Part shown: piece by piece, positions 31,180-41,100 of the stretch | How positions within the stretch are numbered: position 1 is the stretch's first letter | How the letters are laid out: each line of letters opens with the position of its first letter | Assembly: GCA_964034945.1 (NCBI GenBank) | Contig: OZ035962.1 | Location: forward strand, 36,235,943-36,299,942 | Direction: 5' to 3' | Source of the DNA: Chrysopilus asiliformis | Taxonomy: Eukaryota > Arthropoda > Insecta > Diptera > Rhagionidae | DNA: 64,000 nucleotides | Position numbers and translations under genes: made by a program | The notes under the pieces: model-generated | What the model saw: only the letters and a program-made list of their open reading frames with translations | What the model was told of the DNA's origin: nothing | Database searches by the model: none

Positions 31180-33350
31180 ATTGGAAGGTTTACGCCAAAT
31201 ATAGATAGTAAAATTGTTTCAGACCTTTTTCAAGCTATACAAATACATGAAATTATACAGTAACAAAATTTCATAAATATTTAAACTTCTCTTATGGCGA
31301 TCCAAATGAAATAAATTGTTAGTTTTTTAACAATCAAAATAGATTAATGGAAAAATGTCGTAAACCTTTTTAAACCATCCTTTGATAATTGAAACAGTAG
31401 TAGTAAAAATATTGGAAACTGATAAATTGTTGATTAATTTCTAGTGTTATATTAATCTAAGCTCTAAAAAGTCATTATTATTTATTAAGTATAACTAATT
31501 TTGGGGTATTTATTTACAGACATAACCATTTCTTGTGATTAATTCGCTTTTATTCGACATTAATTTATTTTCTTTATTTATTCATCTAACCTTTTGTATT
31601 CATACTCACTTTGTGCAATTTTGATTTTCTTTTCTAGTCATTTTAGTCCATGTGTTTAATTATTTAAACTTAAAGAGCTTTGCTTTATTGTATTAATTAA
31701 TAAAAGTACGAAAGATATTTAAAATCTATTGTTTCTTTTTAGCCAGTCATAAGATCGATAAAATAATATTAAGGACGAAGTAGACATTGGGCATTTCTAC
31801 ACGTGTTGTCGTGCATCAGCGGAACGGGTTCTGATTGGTCAGTGACTAGTGGAGGGGGTTCTGCAAGTGATGAACGTTTGGGCGAAGTTCAAGAGTGACC
31901 AAAAGTTCTGTATGCACTAACACAACTAAACAGCAATAAAATTTTTCCATGGGTGAAATTATGATTTCTCACACTACGATGCTTCTCTGCTCACGTTCAA
32001 ACCACAATGCCAATATTCGCACTTACACATATAAAACTGGTACAACTGGTAACAACAGCGTGTGGACTCGAACTGTTGTCGTTATAGTTGTTGAATTGCT
32101 TGTTTTTACAACACTGTGTAGGAATGCCCATTTGTACAAACTTCGGTTTTTGATCAATTAAATTATTCACATGTGTGTGTACGTCAACTACTTTGACAAA
32201 TTATTTTGGGACTTTTCATTTGTACAAATTAAGCATTAATTTTTTTTTATAAGAATCCGACCCATGGGTGCCTTTAACGTCTGTTTTAAAGTGAACAGTT
32301 CCAATGACACTTTTTCAGAGTTGAATGGAAAAAAAATCGTAATGGATTTGCCACGGACAGCAGTGAAATAATTTATGTTATGAATTATTGGTCTGGTTTA
32401 TGAAATATTTAATTACAACATTCATATTCACTTTGGAGTGAATTCATAATAGTTTAAACCTAAAAATTTCGACAGAATTTCACACGGAAATTCCTTGTAG
32501 AAGTTTTCATACAGCCAGAACTGAAAGTTTCATGCAAAATTCCTGGTGAACTGAATTTTCGTGCAGCAAAGACTTAGACAAAGTATCTAAAACTTGATTA
32601 TTCTAACATTATAATTCACACATCGACAGTTTTTTCTAATTCGGTATATATACATACATATACTCCGTACGATGCATGAACCGGAGTTTGGATCAATACT
32701 TATAGCTGCTGACTGAAACAAGATAAGTTCTTTCAAGACAGATGAATGCGAAAACACAAAAAGTAAACTGCGTGCGTGAAGCATGCAATATGCAAAAAGA
32801 AGAAAATGGCCGTATTCATCCTCGGTAATCGCTATGTAATTTTCTGTCGCTAAAACAGTACCTGAGCGCTTAGTTGTATAAAGATTTCGCTGACGGTACA
32901 AAACATATGTGTTTAGTGCGTATTGGCATTAATTTGGACGGCGTGAACGCTCTTTACCGAAAATAGTCGTGGGGCCACGTTTAAATTGAACTGTCCAATA
33001 TTTCTAGTTGATCAGTTTTACTGGTAAGATAGTATTGCCCTGAGAGCCTATAATCTAGAGAATAGACAATAGAACGTGTAAAAATGGTCGCCAAGCTGAA
33101 AAACGACCGCGAAAAATTTGATTTATTGTTATAAATAATTGCCAAAATTGTTGAAATCGGTTAATATAAGTAAAAAACTCATTTGAGGTATCAAAAAAAA
33201 TTTTGAAAGTCGTATTTGTTTTAATAAATTGAAAAAAATTTCACAGGCTCTAATCGGGTAAAAAAGCGATTCTAACTAGCCTAATATAATTGGAGTTAAG
33301 AGACTTTCCGACTAAGTAGGATAGTCTAGTGCTGGTGTCCGCTCTCTAGA
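31180..33350. other. Intergenic, no recognised gene
   Basis: AT-rich DNA after the Srrm234 3' end. Short frames at 31949-32161 and 32587-32901 show no recognisable protein features. Confidence 0.5.
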
Positions 33351-33389
33351 TTATAGTCTCTCATAGTGCTGGTATACCATTTTCTTCGT

Positions 33390-34490
33390 AGGCAGCGCTG
33401 CTATACCAGATTTTGACACACAACATAAAATGGCGGGAACTAAAACTCGAGAAATCATATATTGCGCCTTACCAATGTTTTATGAGAAAAGGAATCCCTG
33501 TGCAATGCACATTCAAAACATTACAAGAGGGTAGATTTGTCCTCTTCCAGACGTTTAAAAGCCAATATTTTGACAATCATAATTTATTGTTTCTATCATT
33601 GACACAGTGGCGGCTCGTGTATATTTGAAATGAGGAGGCAAAGTTTTTTTTAGTTCTATAAATTTTTTTATGATACTGGAAAAAACTATAAACCATAACT
33701 CGAGGAAAGTTAGGCGAATATCCTTTGGCGCAAACTGGTTTGTGCCTTAGCTAATGGGGTATCGAATTTTGGATCCATTGCTTCTTCTAAAATGAGTTGT
33801 TCGATTTGAATCGTCTCGGTTATACATTATTTTTGGCTCTGCTGAAAAATGGTCCCAAAAATATTTCCCTCTTTATCGTACTTGAACGCATTCACTGAAC
33901 TGTATAAGGTCGCGAAATTCAAATTTCGTTTGCCGCGAAATTCAAATTTCACAAGTTTGAGACTAACTTTAGGCGCTAACACCCAGCTCACGGTTTAAAC
34001 GAGACGGCTATATTTATTTTCATACGGTTATCTTGTTCTTAGCAAAAGCTGTATGAAAGTATTTGTACGAACCGGAGGCTAGCCTCTATGAAGAGATTTT
34101 TTTACGGAGATTGGTGTTCGTATTTTATATGTGGCTATGCTTGTTCTTGGCAAAAGCTGTATGAAAGTATTTGTACGAATCGGTGGCTAGCCTCTATGAA
34201 GGGAATTTGTAGTTTATGTTTTAGAGAATTCAACATTAGAGAAAAGGATTTTCTTTTAAATTATTATTTTCTGAACATACAGATTTTTATTCAGTCCATT
34301 ATGGTATAAAAAATTAAAGGCATACGTTAGAAAAACATTTTTATAAAATGTTATGAGGAGGCAATGCCTCCGTTGCCTCCCCTATAAAGCCGCCACTGCA
34401 TTGACATTTCGCGTACTTAACTGTTTTACCAGAATTTGCCCACCAAAGAAATTTGACACACTGCGTCTAAAAAGCTAACCAGCTGGTAAA
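33390..34490. repeat. CTGGTATACCAG-type repeat split by a hAT MITE
   Basis: Left part (CTATACCAGATTTTGACAC, AAAATGGCGGGAAC) and right part (TTTCGCGTACTTAACTG, ACCAGCTGGTAAACC) together are the reverse complement of 2216-2528. The hAT element 33605-34398 interrupts it. Confidence 0.6.
33605..34398. mobile_element. hAT-type MITE (794 bp)
   Basis: The termini are CAGTGGCGGCT and AGCCGCCACTG. The 8-bp duplication CATTGACA flanks exactly (33597-33604 and 34399-34406). Subterminal AGGAGGCAA motifs appear at both ends. No transposase ORF, so it is non-autonomous. Confidence 0.88.
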
Positions 34491-34779
34491 CCAAGAGATA
34501 AACACCAATGTAGTTTTTGTGTAAGACTTGTAACCGTGATCTTGGTAGAAATTCCGTAACGTGTTTTAAAGGTAATTTTAAAATGTTCATTTGTTTTTAA
34601 TTTCAAGGTCACCCCATATAACATTTGACCTAGAATATCTCAAAAAGCTGTATTTAAATTTTTTTGAAAAAAATCATAAAAAAAATCAAAATGCGACTTA
34701 TAAAAAAACAAACCCTTTAATAAAATTGATTAACAAACGATTAACGATACATACAGTCTGAAACCCAACCCGTATTATT

Positions 34780-35034
34780 TCGTCGGCTGAGAATTTAAAT
34801 GTCGTATGTAATTTTCGTTGATTTTGAGTAAATTGAGTTTAAACTATCATAACTCTTTTTCCAGCGGACCGATTTTTTTCAAATTTAAATCGAATACAGA
34901 ATTAGTATTTGTCTTTAAGAAAATTAAAAATGAATTGCACCAAATTTAAAAGCAGCTTTGAAAAACTCAGAAACTGATCCCAATTCAAAAATCGAAAAAA
35001 ACTACATACGACACTTAAATTCTCAGGCGACGAT
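34780..35034. mobile_element. MITE with ~46-bp inverted repeats
   Basis: The ends TCGTCGGCTGAGAATTTAAA and, inverted, TTTAAGTGTCGTATGTAG-type sequence pair over about 46 bases. It lies 40 bases beyond the stop codon of the PXMP2-like gene, in its likely 3'UTR. Confidence 0.75.
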
Positions 35035-35073
35035 TTGTCGACACATATTTATGCATGGATGTACATCTATAGG

Positions 35074-35904
35074 CTACTTTCTTGGTGTCGATGATTCCAA
35101 CGCGACTTTTCTTCGCTTATTCGCAACAAATATCACCCAGATAAATCCAATTAAATTCGAAATTAGTACCCGGAGCTTTAAATATATATATAAAAAAAAA
35201 GTTAAAAATAAATCATTTGATAAATAGCAGATTACCATTGGGGGAACAAAATATATGTTGAGGAAAACAGCCAAAGATAGATACTTCCAGTTGGCTTGGA
35301 GCAAAGGCCAATATAATTTAATCAAATTCTTTAAGGCGTAGCTGTGATCGTTGCCCTGAAATAATAAGCAAAAAAATACACTTTTTTTATTCTTGGAACA
35401 CGAGATAAATTCTAGATATTATCAACCTCAAATCGGGATAGAAAATATAAGGAGACCACTTGATTCATCGGTGCATAAGCCAGTCTTTCTATTAAGAAGA
35501 AAAAAAATTTCCGGAATTTCATGTCTTGTCGCAAGATTTTCTCCACAAAAAGGTAAAAATAATGTGGAACCGTGCCACCGAATAGAAATCTTAAATTCAG
35601 AAATTATTTTTTTAAATTTGTTTAAGCATATTTCATAAATCAAATTACCCATAGAGTCCGTAAGCGATCAAACTATCCTCATTAATTTTTTTGTTGCCTG
35701 CAATCTTTTGCGAGGCATAATTTGCTGTCGTTGCTACAACACAGCTAGAGAAAATTCCAGCATAGAAATTTTTAGCAAGTTCAAAAAAATATATTCTCAA
35801 TTCTGTAAGATATACCTGCTTATAGATTTCGTTCTAATTGGATGATTGAAAAGTTGTTCCAAGTAAAATCCGAGGAAATTATAAAGTGGTTTCGACAAAG
35901 ACAT
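35074..35904 (-). CDS. PXMP2-like membrane protein (Mpv17/PMP22 family), 5 exons
   Basis: Minus-strand exons 35816-35904, 35649-35744, 35427-35589, 35236-35355 and 35074-35175 join in frame at GT-AG junctions to give 189 residues. This is the usual length of the Mpv17/PMP22 family of small four-helix membrane proteins of peroxisomes or mitochondria. Recognisable family features are MSLSKPLYNFLGFYLEQ followed by NHP; NYASQKIAG (residues ~38-46); AYGLYGFLFGGTVPHYFY; ERLAYAP; and the signature YWPLLQANWKYLS with NIYFVPP before the last helix. The C-terminus is basic (NKRRK). Introns are short (48-71 bases). The pattern is closest to what I recall of insect PXMP2-like genes; whether it is peroxisomal or mitochondrial cannot be told here. 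Confidence 0.88.
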
Positions 35905-36361
35905 TTTAAAGACCTCTTTTCTCTGTGGAGTGCTTAAAAATCTGCTATCCAAAAGAAATTGCCAGTCACTTTCTTAATCTCTTCAACTCTTCACTCTTCG
36001 ATAGTGATAAAAAACGTTTACTTAAGCAACATCATTTGCAGAAACAAACCAAAAATTTGGATAAGATTATTACATCAAGTTTTTTTTTTAAAATGTTATC
36101 TATCACAATCACATATGATATTTGCGGGTAAATACAATTGTCTTTACTCGCAGTTGCTAATAGTAAATGAAAACAAGTTCAATGCATAGAAGAGTTTTAG
36201 GGAACACCACCAAATAGTGGACAACAATAAAAAAACACCTGTTGATATTTTAACTAAAAGTATGGTGTCTTTTTGATTTTGTTCATATTGTGTGGACAAA
36301 TCGAAGAAAAATGAATTTATGTACTTCAATACCCAGTTTATAGCACAAGCAGCAGTTAGAC

Positions 36362-36556
36362 CAGTGGTTTCCAAACTTTATTTTACCACGGCTCCCTTAA
36401 AAATATTTGAACCGTTATGTTTGCTACGGGGTAAGGGTAGCATCAGCAGCATAGTAGTTAATATGTACCTATATGTTACGTATTGTATTAGCTGCAAGTG
36501 CACTTTTTTTTGTCAATACTGGCTAATATTCGCGCCTCCCAGTTTGGAAAACGCTG
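36362..36556. mobile_element. Short hAT-type MITE (195 bp)
   Basis: It starts CAGTGGTTTCCAAACTT and ends, inverted, as CAGTTTGGAAAACGCTG. The 8-bp duplication AGTTAGAC is on both sides (36354-36361 and 36557-36564). Confidence 0.85.
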
Positions 36557-36637
36557 AGTTAGACACATTTAAAACCACACTTAGTAGAAAAGAAAAACGT
36601 GTAGTAATTGTACTTTTAACGGTAAAGCAATCTCAAT

Positions 36638-37136
36638 GAGGGTATTCACAATCCTCTTTTAATTTTCGGTATTCGGTATTTTCGGTAATATTAAAAGACT
36701 GAAAATATTCTGCTGTGAACATCCCACAGCACAGATTTGAGAACAGCGCTTTTATTTGATACGTGACCAAATCATGAACTGCAAAATTGATTGTAAAATA
36801 TGTCACATACCTTTAAATCCATGTTTGATGAATTCTTTTGAATTTCTATTGTGGCAACGGCTATCAAAATTGAAAAAATTTGCAGTCCGAAGAGATTAAC
36901 AAAAAACCAGCGAGAAAATTTGACAACTAAAAACATTACTAGCGCCACGCGCGGTTGATTTTTGATACCGAATACCCGGCCCGAAAAACACGACTCAAGG
37001 CATGTATACAATTACCGAATCCGGTTATTCATTTTTACATGAACTAAGTTATCGTCTCGGTAAAAATCTGTTAAATTTGACTGAATTACCGAGCAGTAAA
37101 TTTACCCGCAATTTAAAAGACGACTGTGAATACCCT
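36638..37136. mobile_element. MITE with GGGTATTCACA ends
   Basis: The left end GAGGGTATTCACAATCCTCT and the right end, inverted, AGGGTATTCACAGTCGTCTT are imperfect inverted repeats. Inside, repeated CGGTATTCGGTA motifs have an inverted counterpart near 36965. No ORF. Confidence 0.65.
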
Positions 37137-37160
37137 GAATATGATTGTATATCTATCATA

Positions 37161-37411
37161 AGCTCGATCCAGACTACACGATGTACGGGGTACGAGGTTG
37201 GCACGTACCCCGAACATCGAGTGTTTGGATGGGAAATTTGCACATGGTTTCACCTAGTGAGTAAAATCAGAAGCTGTTTGATTATCCTCGTACGTGGTAA
37301 CCGCGTACACGAATGAGCAAAACCCTCTGCAGTGTGGATGCAGTTCCATGTACGAGGAAACCAAAAACCTCGTATCTCGTACCCCGTACATCGTGTAGTC
37401 TGGATTGAGCT
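37161..37411. mobile_element. MITE with ~44-bp inverted repeats
   Basis: AGCTCGATCCAGACTACACG at the left and its inverse GTGTAGTCTGGATTGAGCT at the right extend over GTACGGGGTACGAG. A spacer of ~160 bases separates them. It directly abuts the previous MITE. Confidence 0.75.
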
Positions 37412-37606
37412 ATACATAGTATACAGGTCTGTCATGCTTAAATCCTGACATCAAACCGTGCGTAGGCCGCATTACAAAAACATAAGGAATGCTACAATTG
37501 CCAGGGGCCAATCGTCGAATACTCTATATGACGACAGACAAAATGTTTATTTAAAAAAATCCATTTGGAAAGATGTGATCCGATTAGATTTTGTTGTATG
37601 AATGAG

Positions 37607-37879
37607 TGTTCAGTAAAAAGACAATAATGATAATTTTTGTTAATAAGTATTCGAAATCTATTCAACTTTGTAAATCTCTGATACCGTTTGTTATCGAATT
37701 CTCTTTTGTATTCAATATTCCTTGTTAAAGTCCAGTTCTAACTCGACTATCGCCCGAAACACACAAACGGAAAAATTAACAGCGAACAAAAACCGATATC
37801 TATAAAAATAAAGTAAAAACGATAAAATAACTTAAAATTGTAGTTTATTTTAAAAAAGTGATTAATACTACTTTTTACA
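37607..37879 (+). repeat. 5' LTR of BEL/Pao element
   Basis: 273 bp, TG...CA ends, identical to 43501-43773. An AATAAAG polyadenylation-like motif (TATAAAAATAAAGTA) lies in its second half. Confidence 0.95.
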
Positions 37880-37883
37880 TTAC

Positions 37884-37900
37884 TGGTCCTTCGAGCCGGA
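37884..37900 (+). other. Primer binding site, complementary to tRNA-Tyr 3' end
   Basis: TGGTCCTTCGAGCCGGA starts 4 bases after the 5' LTR. It is the complement of the conserved 3' end of eukaryotic tRNA-Tyr (TCCGGCTCGAAGGA plus CCA), over 17 bases from memory. Confidence 0.75.
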
Positions 37901-38108
37901 TTGTTCGAAGCTGTTATAGTTGATTGAATTGTGTGATTCGGGGTCTTATGCGCTCGTACCGTTTTTCGTTTATATCATTGTTCCGGCAATAATCAGTTGA
38001 AGTCTTCGCCTCGTGTTCGCGATAATTCAATTGTGCGTGTAAAGCGAAAAATCGCTAATTCTAACTAGTGTCTTTGACTTCATCTATCGGTGTGTGAAAC
38101 TGACTTCC

Positions 38109-41100
38109 ATGATGTCAAAATACCGGGTTCTATTTGAGCACCAAGAAGAGCTGTACGGTTTAATTACGCGAGCTGTTTCAAACCTTATGAAGGTTGGGAA
38201 GCAGAAAATCAACACCAGTCGAGTCGAGTCGCGTTTAGAATGTCTCAAATGCAACTGGCATAAATTTCAAGAAAATCACCTCGCCATACGTACCCTCTAT
38301 GGAAATGAAAATGATGAGCTTCGCACTGAATTGAAAAGTCATTTTTATTTCAAGGACAATTGGTATTCATTATGTGAAGAGGCCTTCCTAGATGCACAAG
38401 AGGAGATGGGAAAGCTGATTGAAGATTTTCAAGCTACAAAATCGGTGGCGGATGGAGCCACACTTGCAAATCAATCAGCCATAACCTCACAACATACCGA
38501 TCGTCCAACTACTGGACGCCTTCCTCGATTAGATTTACCAAAATTCAATGGTGATTATAATGAGTGGGCTGCATATAAAGATCTGTTTCAATCTTTAGTA
38601 GGACACAATACATCGTTAACGTGTGTGGAAAAACTTCACTATCTTAAACTTAGTCTTACAAGTTCGGCAGCTACTCGTCTCAAAAATATCGGAGTTACAT
38701 CTGAAAATTTTCAGCGAGCCTGGGATTCTTTAGTCTCTCACTACGAAAATGAACGAATCCTAGTACATACGTATCTAAATGTGCTTTTTACAACTAAAAT
38801 AGTGACACGCGGGTTAGCTAATGAAATCGAACGACTCCTTAATGACACCCAACAAGCACTTGATGCTCTTGAAGCCCTTCATCGACCGGTGTCAGAGTGG
38901 AGTGATTTGTTGGTGTATATTACAATCAACAAACTCGATCCAACTACGATAATGGAGTGGGAAAAGGAGATCGGTGCCAGCACCAAACCTCCCACTTTCA
39001 AGGAGTTGGAGACCTTTCTCATACGTCGTGTACGCGCTTTACAAGCCTTTGAACGAACCACAAAAACGCCACAATCATCAAACTCCCAGAGAAGACAGGA
39101 ATCAGGAAGTAAATCACATCATATCTCGCAAAGTTACTTATCGAAAAAATGTTCCTCATGCAATTCAACTGAACATTATATCTCAGCTTGTCCCGTCTAC
39201 TCAGCTAAAACGACGACTCAGAGAAAAGAGTTAATTCAACAGAAAAGATTGTGTTTTAACTGTCTAGGTCCACATATGCTCCGACAGTGTAAATCAAGAA
39301 AGAGGTGTTTAACATGTGGAGGTCAACATCACACCTCTATCCATCAAGAATTATCTTCATCATCACCATCCATTTCAGCATCGGCTAGTCAAAGTCCAAC
39401 ATCCACTGTCAACATCGACAGCAATCCACCATCCGCTGTCAACATCGTGACGAATTGTTCTTTGAGCCCAAATACAAGTGCATCTCGCAACGAATCAGTA
39501 GTGTTAGCAACGGCTCTTGTTCAAGTAGTTTCCAATACCGGTGAGCTTATGCCAGCCAGAGCCTTAATCGACCAAGGTTCTGAAGTATCGTTAGTAACGG
39601 AAGATTTAGCTCAGAGGCTCCGATTGCCACGTTCACGCGCATCGATCCCAATTGTCGGTATGGGAAGTGATAAATCTCGGGCGACCAATGGACAAATTTT
39701 AATGACAATCAAGTCTAACGTTACACCCTCATTTTCGTGTGAAATAGAGACACTCGTTTTGCCACGACTTACCGGGCACCTCCCATCTATCAAAGCGTCC
39801 ATGCAAGATTGGACACATCTTCGAGGCTTAACTCTGGCAGACCCAGGGTTCGCAAAGCCGGGAAAAATTGATATCGTTTTTGGCGTGAAGGTTTATAAGC
39901 GCATTATCCAGGAAGGACTTCGTATTGGTCCGGACACATCTCCAATCGCCCAGAAAACTCGTCTCGGATGGATATTATCAGGTGACACTCTCGTAAATGA
40001 TCATGAAAGCGCGGTCGGTCATAGTTATCAGTGTTCGCCTGATCGTGAACTGATCGAAATATTGGAACGCTTCTGGCTACAGGAAGAAGCGTTCCCTTCA
40101 GAGCGTGGTGAATTATCTTATGACGAAATGGAATGTGAGAATCACTTTATTTCTACACACACTCGCGACGCGACAGGTCGTTATATCGTACGACTTCCGT
40201 TCAAAAAATCGACAGATGAGTTACGTGACTCGAAGACGGGCGCACATCGCATGCTTTCACGAATGGAAGCTAAATTTTTACGCGAACCGAAAGTTGAAGC
40301 CGAGTACAAGAAGTGCCTAAAAGAGTATCTAGATCTTGGACATATGCGTCTAGGACCTGCAGAACCTCGAGATCCAAGAAGAGTGTTTTATCTACCGCAT
40401 CATGGTGTAGTTAAAGAGAGCAGTGCAACGACGAAATTACGTGTTGTTTTTAACGGGTCACACACTACACATGATGGTTTATCGCTTAATGATTGTTTAC
40501 ACACTGGTCCGAAAATTCTTGAAGATCTAGCTGACATAATTACTCGATGGAGACATTACCCCTACGTTTTCTCAGCTGATATCGAGAAAATGTTTCGTCA
40601 GGTTCGTATACATTCTGATGATTGGGATCTCCAACGTATTCTCTGGCGACAGTCTCTCGATATTCCAATTTCATCATATCAACTGTGCACTGTGACATAT
40701 GGTTTAGCATGTGCGCCTTACCTCGCTATACGTACAATTAGGCAATTAACGATAGATGAAGGACATCGATTTCCGCAAGCAGTTGAAGCATTACTCAAGG
40801 AAACCTACGTAGACAATGTACATTCTGGTGCATACAGTATCGAAGAAGGACTCGAGAAAATTCGACAGATTGACAATCTTCTCTTAGCGGGTGGATTACC
40901 TCTACAACAATGGGTTTCCAATGACAACGAATTATTGTCGGGTATTTCGGAATCGCGTCGTGCCGAAGTATCATCATTATCGTTTGAAGAAGAACCGGTA
41001 TTTCGAGCCCTTGGACTTTCTTGGCAATTACGATCCGATTCATTTACGTTTACATCTCAGGTAAAAAAGGACATAAAAGTGTGGACTAAACGTTCCGTAT

